The position numbers and the translations under genes were made by a program. The notes below the pieces were generated by a model that was given only the letters and a program-made list of their open reading frames with translations, was not told the origin of the DNA and ran no database searches. A DNA stretch of 7,492 bases. It comes from an uncultured Armatimonadota bacterium (GTDB lineage Bacteria > Armatimonadota > UBA5829 > DTJY01). This document shows, one piece after another, positions 1 to 7,000 of this stretch (the first letter of the stretch is position 1; the number at the start of each line of letters is the position of its first letter). The stretch spans positions 1-7,492 of the forward strand of contig CALNCU010000226.1 of assembly GCA_937875395.1 (NCBI GenBank), written 5' to 3'.

Positions 1-3
1 ATA

Positions 4-16
4 ACACCGGTGTCAA
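4..16 (-). promoter_or_regulatory. Palindrome ACACCGGTGT overlapping a TTGACA hexamer (tentative)
   Basis: Positions 4-13 are a perfect 10-base palindrome. On the minus strand the consensus -35 hexamer TTGACA occupies 16-11 and runs into it. A -10 element would fall beyond the left edge, so a promoter for a gene further left, with the palindrome as operator, can only be suggested. Confidence 0.2.
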
Positions 17-44
17 GCCCTGTATCTTATTATTGATCTGTCCT

Positions 45-106
45 CAAAATCCCCATGGCGGCCACAGGAGTCGATTCTGACGCCAGCAGCCGCCATGGGG
101 ATTTTG
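45..106. terminator. Long hairpin with perfect 18-bp stem, possible bidirectional terminator
   Basis: CAAAATCCCCATGGCGGC at 45-62 is the exact reverse complement of 89-106. The 26-base centre continues with scattered pairs (65-86, 67-84, 68-83, 70-81, 71-80, 72-79), giving one long imperfect hairpin. Each strand reads a GC-rich stem ending in GGGGATTTTG. It begins six bases after the stop of the last lysis-cassette gene, fitting termination in either direction. The T-run is only four bases, so a dispersed palindromic element is an alternative. Confidence 0.6.
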
Positions 107-111
107 CACGT

Positions 112-288
112 TTAGAACCTAATCGTCTTTCTGAGCCTTGCCAGCAGGTTCCCTCTACTGTCTGCCTCAAGGGTTATGCCTTCCGGCTCCGACGCGGGTT
201 CGGCGGCAAGGGATTCAAGCAAAGCCTCTATCTTCTTCACCCTTGAAAGAGTCTCCTGAATCATCTGTGCCTGTGTTGGTTGTGCCAT
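112..288 (-). CDS. Small protein of unknown function, last gene of the lysis cassette
   Basis: A 58-residue soluble, charged protein that I do not recognise. Residues 3-31 look like an amphipathic helix (MIQETLSRVKKIEALLESLA), followed by an acidic Pro/Ser/Glu-rich turn at 31-38 and a basic C-terminus (LLARLRKTIRF). It has no signal peptide, membrane helix or cysteine. The start is set at 288, not at an in-frame ATG at 315 inside the putative holin gene, because AGGAGG at 296-301 lies seven bases upstream and the holin stop and this start overlap as TAATG. That is a classic termination-reinitiation arrangement and the best evidence that this is a real gene. It ends in TAA six bases before the large hairpin. 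Its place in the cassette suggests a lysis-associated or small structural role, but no function can be assigned. Confidence 0.6.
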   Translation of the reverse strand: MAQPTQAQMIQETLSRVKKIEALLESLAAEPASEPEGITLEADSRGNLLARLRKTIRF

Positions 289-518
289 TAGAGCGCCTCC
301 TGTTTCTGCTTCCATGCCTCACGCGCCCACTTCTGGACGTATTCCAATAGCAGGTAGGCCACGCCACAGAGGGCAATGGTCTTTTCGTTGCTCTTCAGGG
401 CTTCCGCAATGATTCCGGGCCCCTGCTCAATGAGCATGGGAACGAGTACGCCTGCCGTCAATATGAGGGCACGCCGGGCCACGGCGCCAAGCGCTACTAT
501 CCAAGGTTTCATATTCAT
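288..518 (-). CDS. Putative holin (two hydrophobic segments)
   Basis: A 76-residue protein. It has a first hydrophobic region at about 6-30, interrupted by an Arg-Arg pair at 15-16 (ALILTAGVLVPMLIEQG), a short polar loop, a second hydrophobic segment at about 47-62 (TIALCGVAYLLLEYV), and a highly charged C-terminus (KWAREAWKQKQEAL). Small size, two possible membrane helices, a charged tail and position after an XhlA-like gene are typical of phage holins, which open the inner membrane at the end of infection. The first ATG (518) is chosen because AAAGGAGG at 527-534 lies eight bases upstream; a second ATG at 512 is too far away. That Shine-Dalgarno site overlaps the upstream gene's stop codon, and this gene's own stop overlaps the next start as TAATG, so the cassette is probably translationally coupled. 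No specific holin family was recognised. Confidence 0.65.
   Translation of the reverse strand: MNMKPWIVALGAVARRALILTAGVLVPMLIEQGPGIIAEALKSNEKTIALCGVAYLLLEYVQKWAREAWKQKQEAL
289..301 (-). promoter_or_regulatory. Ribosome binding site deciding the start of the 58-residue gene
   Basis: AGGAGG (301-296), inside the last codons of the putative holin gene, lies seven bases before the ATG at 288, which overlaps the holin TAA as TAATG. This sets the start at 288 and implies translational coupling. Confidence 0.7.
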
Positions 519-533
519 TCGGTTTTCCTCCTT

Positions 534-767
534 TTATTTGAAGAGATGGTTGATAAACACGTAGATAACGGCTGTGCCAAATATACTGCACACTGCCCAT
601 AATCCGTTAACGTTTATGCGCAGACCCTTTAACCGTTCATCATTACGAGTGGCAAGCTCGCTTAATGGCTCAAGCTTCTTAAGACAGTTCTCTATGTTCT
701 CTAACCGCTCGTTAACTTGCCCGCGCCATTCAGCAACGCTTTTAGGTTGTGCCTGTCCAGGTGACAT
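534..767 (-). CDS. XhlA-like small membrane protein of the lysis cassette
   Basis: A 77-residue protein. Residues 11-53 are a charged amphipathic helix with heptad-like hydrophobics (QVNERLENIENCLKKLEPL). Residues about 55-74 form one membrane helix (GLWAVCSIFGTAVIYVFI), ending in a short basic tail. This layout, length and place before a holin match the haemolysin XhlA family, which in Bacillus phage PBSX works with a holin and an amidase in lysis. The coiled coil would face the cytoplasm or oligomerise at the inner membrane. The ATG at 767 has AGGAG at 774-778, six bases upstream, and lies just after the terminator of the tail genes. The next gene follows after 15 bases. The family call rests on architecture and context, since XhlA proteins are weakly conserved. 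A class II-like spanin or another single-pass phage protein is possible. Confidence 0.7.
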   Translation of the reverse strand: MSPGQAQPKSVAEWRGQVNERLENIENCLKKLEPLSELATRNDERLKGLRINVNGLWAVCSIFGTAVIYVFINHLFK

Positions 768-790
768 AAGATGCTCCTGTGATAAAATAG

Positions 791-814
791 AAAACCCCCG
801 GTATAACCCGGAGG
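791..814 (-). terminator. Rho-independent terminator after the tail-tip gene
   Basis: Read on the minus strand, CCTCCGG (814-808), loop GTTATA (807-802) and CCGGGGG (801-795) form a seven-pair stem with one G-T wobble. It is followed at once by TTTTCTATTTT. It lies 32 bases after the hub stop codon and just before the XhlA-like Shine-Dalgarno site, so it separates tail from lysis transcription or lets through only part of it. Confidence 0.75.
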
Positions 815-822
815 CCCATGTT

Positions 823-847
823 AATATTTATTCTCTGAATATTTATT
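823..847. repeat. AT-rich 10-bp direct repeat after the hub gene
   Basis: AATATTTATT occurs at 823-832 and again at 838-847, the second copy overlapping the hub stop codon. The tract is strongly AT-rich compared with its flanks. It may be an upstream A/T tract for the adjacent terminator or chance in low-complexity sequence. No -35/-10 pair with proper spacing was seen. Confidence 0.4.
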
Positions 848-3800
848 ATTTTCTTGCCATCTTTGCCAGTAACAGCTCAAAGGATGGGCGCTCTGTGGAA
901 AGCTCTACAGAGGCATTAAGCACATTGTCTCCCCCAAGGCTGTAAGATACCTTTACAGGAAAGGCGGACGGGGTAGATACGCCAAGAAGCTTTACATGCC
1001 CATCCGGTTTAATCTCCACCTCCGGGTCTACAACAGTCAGCTTATGTGAGGCTACCGGCTGTGCGTTTACTCCAAAGTACCCCTTGGCCCAGCTCTTGGC
1101 CTGGCTGGTCTTGGTTATGCTGTCCACGCTCTCCTTGGCTTCACGAAGGCCGTATGTGTCAGTGGATTGTTTCACCGCACTTGGCACTGTGCTATCGCTC
1201 TGCATAAAGCTGTCACCAACCGCAAAGTTCCATTCATAATCTTCACCGGAGATGAAGTATGCACCGGTAATATCATCCGGGTTGGCCTCCGTAAACATGA
1301 TAGCATCAAGAAGCACGGCGCCTGCGGTGGCCTGCGTACAGCCTATGCGCACGCTTTTATCTGTGCCGCCGGAGATGAATGGGAAGGAGTAGTTTACCCA
1401 ATCTTCCGTAAGATTGAGTACGTCGCCCTCCACCCATCTTTTTTCATCGTTCTGGTTTGTTACCTCTAGCGCAAGTTTAAGGATAGGCTCTCCGAAGAGC
1501 TTCTTTGCCTTTACGGAGAGGGTATGCTGAAGGTTAGGCTTTATATCTATGCTCTTATCGGAATTCTGCAGTACTCTTGCTACTTTGCTGCCCAGCCCGC
1601 CTATCTCCCAGCGCACGGCATAGGCGGCGTGGTATTTATCTTTATCCCATACCCAATTAATATTATTTCTGACGCTGGCAGGATTTGTTACCACATTGTT
1701 GTTTTCATCATAGACGGCACTTATCCAGTCTTTTTGAACAATCTGTGTTGGGGTGTATATGGCAACATCATCTATGCCGAAGTTATCATAAGGGCCGCCC
1801 GGCTCCGTCACAATTATAAGGTCCACCGAACTGCATGCGGCGGGAGGCATAAACTTCAGAGGCTCTTTATCCAAGCCCTCTTTCATCCGGTAGTTTACCA
1901 CCCCGTCGTTCTCTTCCCAGTAGCCGGTAGAGGGGAACCTTATCACAGGCTTTGTGTGGTCAAGAGCCCCCGCACAAACCTGCCCGTAAGATGACCCGCC
2001 GCCCGGTACTATAGGCCTGTTTCCGATAGCGTTAAACATATTATAGGATTGATAATACCCAAGTGGATCACTAGCACTTAAACTCGACCCTGTTTTAGTC
2101 TGCCAGTACCAATTATTGTTATACAGCATATGTATCTTATTCTGGCTATCCACCATTACCATAGGTTTTGCACCGGCAATGTAGGATAGCTGCTGCATGT
2201 AGGTGCCAATAAGATTACCGCTGAACTTTCCGGGGGTTGCCGTTAACTCTCTTTTGCAAATGGAATAACGGTCAGAGCTATAAGCCACCACCCCCAGATT
2301 ATCTCTGCCCACGGCGATATCCGTAGGCGCTGCAATTCCGGTCGTATCCACGGTCGCTTTTGTCCAGACTTCGCCGGATTTATAGGCATACCTTGCACCG
2401 GCAAGGCTTGATGTGATGTTTGTGCTTATATAGCAAATCCTTGGAATGTTATCCATGCCGATTGCAAGAGAGCAGTACCGGCCAGAGTAGTAGCCATTCC
2501 TGGCAGAAGCCTCCACAGTCTCCATCTGCCAGCCTGACTCATCATAAGAGGCAAACTTCAAGCTGCCGTTTGCGCCACCGTTTGGGGCGTGGTAGTAGGC
2601 AATCCTGGGATATCCCTCTGTAGAGAGTGCAAGGGACAGGTAACTGCCGGAATCGTTTGTGGCATCTACGGTTGATATTATCCAGGAGCCTCCGGGGGCT
2701 TTGATGGCATATTTTAAGGCCTTGTTTGTAGCGTCATAGTAGGCGGCATGCAGGGAGCCGTCCGTTCCCCGCTTAAGGTCTACCTGCTTTCCTACGTCTC
2801 CACTATCATCCACTGCTGATATAGCCCAACTGCCGCTCTTCTTTGTGGCGTATTTAAGCCGATGGTTTGTGGCATCATAGTAAAGTACGTGCGGGGCAAG
2901 ATCATCATCCAGGGCAAAACCTATATACGAACCCACATCGCCATCAGAATCTATAGTTTCATACTGCATAGAAGCGCCATCCAACCAGGCCCACCCAAGG
3001 TCCTTCCCGTTACTCTCATAATAGGCGCATCTAAGGTAATCGTATCCCGTCGGCTGAACTTCCGCGTGCCACTTGGGAGTGCTGTTCTCTCCGACTATGT
3101 ACCATATCTCTAGATTATGTTCCTCCCCGGCATCAACCGGTATGCCAAACTGCTTTACGCCTTCAATGTAACCGTTTGTATAGTTATCCATCTCAAGGCA
3201 GGCACCTCCTGTGCGTGCAGGGGGGCCGTCGCCACCGTTTTTAAGACTTGCGCTGCCAATAACCTTCCAATTGTTGGTTCCATCCTCAAAACCACCGTTT
3301 ATCATCAGGTTGTTAAAGGTTGCGCTGGAACGGATGGGATTCTCAAAGGATGGGTTCTCTACTTTATTGGGATAGGCAGATTTGCCTCCCTTAAGATGCA
3401 CGCTATTCACTATCTTGGAATAATCCGGCGGATAGGAGTAGCTCTTTACCTTGCCCCCTACTTGAAACTTGTATTTCTCTTCTGTGCTCCGCGGGTGAAG
3501 GAATATCCTATCGCTGCCCGTCTCCGGGTCTACATCCACTCCCCATACAGCCTGCTTCCCGGAGATTTCTACAAGCTGATCAAGCGCACTTCTGGCATTA
3601 GTATCTTTGGCTGAGAATTCATCTGTAGCAAAATCCACCACCTGGGCATCTATTTCAATATTGGGGATACGGGGGAGTATATAATCCTCTACAATATCCC
3701 GGAATATTAAAGATGCGTCTTGCTTTGCTTGGTACATGTACATTTTATCTATGCAGATGCTGTTTAATCTCTCCGCCAGACCGTGGCCGGTGATAATACG

Positions 3801-4058
3801 CTTCTCCAATACTTCAAGCTGCTGCTCCGGCACGGCCACATATCCGCGGTAGCGCCGGGCTCCATCAAGCCAGACCTCCAGTCGGTCGCCGCCTATAATA
3901 GAGAGGGCGCTGTCAAAATCTTCTTTAAGTTCTACCGTAAAGTTGCCAAAGTAACCTCTATCGGAAAGTTCCCACTTTACGGATTCCACACAAGAAGAGG
4001 GGAAGCGCCTACGCCTCCCCTCCGCACTATAAACCCTTATATCCAAGGTCTTTTGCAT
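846..4058 (-). CDS. Tail-tip hub / receptor-binding protein with inserted jelly-roll and propeller-like domains
   Basis: Predicted 1070-residue tail-tip hub (Tal/gp27-like), the protein below Dit that contacts the host. Residues 1-225 form the first hub lobe, ending in a YPPDYSKIVNSVHLKGG segment. Residues about 234-342 begin a CBM4/9-like jelly-roll (NPSFEN, MINGGFEDGTNNW). Residues 345-714 contain about seven units of 45-60 residues patterned AYYDATN.LKYA...G.W....VD...DSGSY.SLAL, likely a seven-bladed propeller. Residues 715-774 look like the jelly-roll's missing last strands (LKFMPPAACSSVDLIIV, FGIDDVAIY). Residues 775-924 are a second jelly-roll ending LLDAIMF. Residues about 965-1070 look like the second hub lobe (STDTYGLREA, QAKSWAKGYF, EIKPDGHVKLLG). 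The ATG at 4058 is preferred to a TTG at 4136 because GAGGGG lies 5 bases upstream, just past the previous stop. Sugar binding is inferred; no catalytic motif was recognised. Confidence 0.85.
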   Translation of the reverse strand: MQKTLDIRVYSAEGRRRRFPSSCVESVKWELSDRGYFGNFTVELKEDFDSALSIIGGDRLEVWLDGARRYRGYVAVPEQQLEVLEKRIITGHGLAERLNSICIDKMYMYQAKQDASLIFRDIVEDYILPRIPNIEIDAQVVDFATDEFSAKDTNARSALDQLVEISGKQAVWGVDVDPETGSDRIFLHPRSTEEKYKFQVGGKVKSYSYPPDYSKIVNSVHLKGGKSAYPNKVENPSFENPIRSSATFNNLMINGGFEDGTNNWKVIGSASLKNGGDGPPARTGGACLEMDNYTNGYIEGVKQFGIPVDAGEEHNLEIWYIVGENSTPKWHAEVQPTGYDYLRCAYYESNGKDLGWAWLDGASMQYETIDSDGDVGSYIGFALDDDLAPHVLYYDATNHRLKYATKKSGSWAISAVDDSGDVGKQVDLKRGTDGSLHAAYYDATNKALKYAIKAPGGSWIISTVDATNDSGSYLSLALSTEGYPRIAYYHAPNGGANGSLKFASYDESGWQMETVEASARNGYYSGRYCSLAIGMDNIPRICYISTNITSSLAGARYAYKSGEVWTKATVDTTGIAAPTDIAVGRDNLGVVAYSSDRYSICKRELTATPGKFSGNLIGTYMQQLSYIAGAKPMVMVDSQNKIHMLYNNNWYWQTKTGSSLSASDPLGYYQSYNMFNAIGNRPIVPGGGSSYGQVCAGALDHTKPVIRFPSTGYWEENDGVVNYRMKEGLDKEPLKFMPPAACSSVDLIIVTEPGGPYDNFGIDDVAIYTPTQIVQKDWISAVYDENNNVVTNPASVRNNINWVWDKDKYHAAYAVRWEIGGLGSKVARVLQNSDKSIDIKPNLQHTLSVKAKKLFGEPILKLALEVTNQNDEKRWVEGDVLNLTEDWVNYSFPFISGGTDKSVRIGCTQATAGAVLLDAIMFTEANPDDITGAYFISGEDYEWNFAVGDSFMQSDSTVPSAVKQSTDTYGLREAKESVDSITKTSQAKSWAKGYFGVNAQPVASHKLTVVDPEVEIKPDGHVKLLGVSTPSAFPVKVSYSLGGDNVLNASVELSTERPSFELLLAKMARK
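1917..3026 (-). repeat. Seven blade-like coding repeats in the hub gene
   Basis: About seven degenerate units of 45-60 codons with the pattern Y-Y-(D/E)-A-T-N-x-LKYA, a Gly/Ser-Trp turn, T-V-D, then SGSYLSLALxxxGxPRI. Units two to four (about 2890-2430) are clearest; later units are more divergent. This differs in sequence from the YVTN/NHL-like array in the neighbouring tail gene. The pattern resembles sialidase/BNR-like propellers of secreted bacterial proteins, but no canonical Asp-box (SxDxGxTW) was found, so a binding role is inferred. Confidence 0.7.
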
Positions 4059-4069
4059 ATCTACCCCTC
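4059..4069 (-). promoter_or_regulatory. Ribosome binding site deciding the hub start
   Basis: GAGGGG (4069-4064) lies five bases before the ATG at 4058 and begins in the last base of the fusion gene's TAG stop. It supports the 4058 start over the TTG at 4136, which has no well-placed Shine-Dalgarno site, and suggests that ribosomes finishing the fusion gene re-initiate on the hub. Confidence 0.7.
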
Positions 4070-7000
4070 TAATACCACCGGTTGCGCCAGGTGGTTGCAA
4101 CTTGTGAAATGACAGGGTCGTCAGGTCCTGCTTCAAATGGACTGCCTGCCCTTATAAGCCTAAAAGTATTGGAACCACCTCCGCAAAGAGGAAAGAAAGA
4201 CGAATCAAACATGCTCATGCAATCAGAACCATCAGATTCCAGAGTCACCGTCTCCGCCCCGCAGTCTACCACAATCACATCTCCATCGGTTACATCGCCC
4301 TTAAGAGTAAAGTACCGGGCTTCTGTAAAACCAGCGCCTAATCCAATCCCCAGGGCCATCTTTATATAGAGCGCCCCCGTGCCGGATACCGTTAGCTTAA
4401 ACGTGGGCATGGTATACGCATTCCCGCCCACCATCAGACTATGCTGGTAATCACTATTCGGCGGATAATCCGTAGTCCATGGATTTGCCCATATATCCGT
4501 ACTCTCCTCCGTCGATTCCCAGAACGGGGAATCGCACAAAAAGTCTACGCCTGCAAAGGCATATCGCTCAAAACTGGATTCATCGTAATCCGTGGTAAAC
4601 GAAGTCTTTGTGGCCCAAATATATCTATCATCCCAAAGATAGAGCTTCTGCCTGCCCGCATTCACGGCGGCAAGAAGGTTATCCATGGCAGCTCTAAGTT
4701 CATTTGGAGTATCCGCCCGCAGCATCCCCTTAATAGAGATATTCTTCTCCTTAAGCCTTGGGATGCCTACTGCCACGCCGTCACGGCGGGGGATCTCTGT
4801 TGCGGGAACCTTTGTCTCAGACGGAGCGGAAGAGACATGGAACGTCTTTGGGAACGAATAGTTGCCAAACTTCACAACATGATTTGCAACCACCGTAACC
4901 GTAGCAGCAGCGTTCTTGGATTCATCCTCTACGCTGGTAGCAACCACCCTGTAAGTGCCGGCGGCGGCGGGAGGAGTAAACAGGCCATCCGCCACAATGC
5001 CTCCGTCCGGGGCAGACCAGGCAACGCCGGAGACTCCGTCTCCTCCTGAAACGGTGGACTCAAATTGTTTGGAAGAGTTAACCGGAATAGTTATTGAATC
5101 CGGGCTTATAGTTATGCTGGAGACGGGCAGATGATACCCCAGGGTAAAGCGCTGAAGTGCAAAACCAGAGACAACACCATAAGGCGTATCGCCCGTATTA
5201 TATGTGCCGGCCAATGTGATTGCCGAACCGTTTAACTTTACTATATTGTTTGAGGTGAAATCAGCTACCCATGTATTGCCATCAACATCAATTGAAATCC
5301 CACGGGGCTGAACAGTATCTACAATGCTATAAACCCCCATGATAGCGCCGGTAGAGCCATTCAGCTTAACAACGTTATCGAAATACTCACGGATGGATAC
5401 CCATATATTGTTATCAGCATCTACTGCTATGCAGTTGGGGTAGGTTCCCACGTTATAAGAGCCTATTACGGCGCCAGTAGAGCCATTCAGCTTTGTAACA
5501 TTATCGGAGCCATAGTTAGCCGTCCATACGTTGCCATCAAAATCCACTGCAATGTCGTAAGATCTGTCTCCGACACTGCAAGTATTTATGATCAAGCCTG
5601 TAGAGCCATCTAACTTGGTAACATTGTCTGGGCTCAATTTATTATTGGCAATCCAAATATTATTGTCGGCATATATAGCTATTCCGGTAGGATAACTGCC
5701 GGAATTATAAGTACCAATAACAGCTCCTGTAGAACCATTAAGCTTTGTGACAGTGCTTGCAGCATTATTGGATACCCATACATTGCCATCAACGTCTACC
5801 GCAATTCCCCAGGGCCTCTTACCCACGTTATAAGTACCAATAACTGCGCCGGTATCCAACGTGGTTGTGCTTTCTACTATTCCGGTATTAAACTCTTTAA
5901 TCTTTGCATTTACCGTATCAAAGGCTTTTATTCCGGCGTCTCCCAGAGCGCTGTATTCTTCCTTCAGTAGTAGAAGGGCCTGCTTCAGCGCCTCTGTATT
6001 TTTGCCGTTCTCCTCTATGGCAGCATCTATTTTTCCTCTGGCCTGCTCATTGTAGGCATCCTCTAGTTTGCCTGTAACTGTTCTATAGTTGCGGTTGTTT
6101 TTGGAATCTTGCCCGTGGTCTTTAGCCCATTGTTCAGATTCATTACGCTTTGTTTTTAGGAAGGTTATATATTCGTCCTGCGAGACTTTACCGTGCGCCT
6201 TATCCCAGTCTTTCTGCTCCATCTCTTGGGACTGCTTCGCGGTAAAAATGTTTTCCAGCTTGGAGTCGGCTTCTGATTTTGCTACGGTCTCTGCATCTTC
6301 CTTCTTCATGCCGCCTCTTGTAAGGGCTTCTATCCGCTGCTGGCGCTCTATCTCTATTACTTCTTCTTCATTGCCCAGCGACCTTGCTATGATAAGGCGG
6401 TTCTCCATGTTTTGCCGCTCTATCTCTTCTATCTTTGCGGCGGCGGCGCGGGCGGTCTCTATGCCTGCATTTTGGTACGTTTCTTTCTGGGCCGCTATTT
6501 TCTTTAGTTCTTCTATGTATTTTTCATTGCTTATCTTGCCCTGTGCATACTCTTCTCCTAATAGCCGAATATGGTTTTGTATAGCTTTTTCTTCTTCTTG
6601 CGCCTGCCTGTCTCTTAGCTGCTGTATTTGATCTGCTGCTCTTTTTCTTATTTCTATGGAGACTTTTGCCCACTGCCCTTCTCCGTTGGCTATTTGGGTA
6701 AGCCGCCTTATATGCTCTTCTACGCTAAGCCCTTTCATCCACTTGGACAGGTTTTGGGCGCCGGAATCTAAGAGTTCCCGGGCATTGCTAAGGTTGCCAA
6801 TAACCTTATCTGCCTTCTCATCAACGGTGGGTGGTGGGGTTTTGTATGATGGGGTGGTTACACTCGGCACACGGTAGGTATTTGTTGGAATGCCTCCTGT
6901 GCCTGTGTGGCTGGTGTATCTTGGCGTAGATGTTTTATGATTCCTGCCTGATTCCCCTTCTTGGACTCTGGCAAAAATGGCTGCGTTTTCATTTTTACCG

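Noticed and set aside
289..315. Longer version of the 58-residue gene starting at the ATG at 315
   Set aside because: That ATG lies inside the holin-like gene; the ATG at 288 has AGGAGG at seven bases and the TAATG overlap.
846..1300. Diversity-generating retroelement target at the 3' end of the receptor-binding gene
   Set aside because: No template/variable repeat pair, reverse transcriptase or accessory gene is present in the window, and the C-terminus looks like a hub lobe rather than a C-type lectin fold.
1524..1994. Plus-strand open frame of 156 codons opposite the hub gene
   Set aside because: It is fully antisense to clear domain-bearing coding sequence and has no recognisable domain. 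The same reasoning applies to 3117-3614, 4441-5049 and 6961-7455.
4059..4136. Longer hub gene starting at a TTG at 4136, overlapping the fusion gene by 68 bases
   Set aside because: TTG is a weaker start with no well-placed Shine-Dalgarno site, while the ATG at 4058 has GAGGGG five bases upstream and begins a hub-like N-terminus.
4069..4875. Separate Dit gene starting at an internal GTG at 4875
   Set aside because: The GTG falls just before the Dit-like sequence, but no convincing Shine-Dalgarno site precedes it, and the frame is open without a stop from the Ig-like domain. It remains a possible minor internal start.
5155..5853. Virginiamycin B lyase-type enzyme activity for the propeller
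   Set aside because: The blades resemble that superfamily, but the array has no histidine at all, so a lyase using a catalytic histidine is not supported.
6089..6631. 180-codon open frame on the plus strand opposite the coiled-coil region
   Set aside because: Its Ser/Phe/Cys-rich product is a shadow of Glu/Lys/Ala-rich codons on the minus strand, with no family resemblance.
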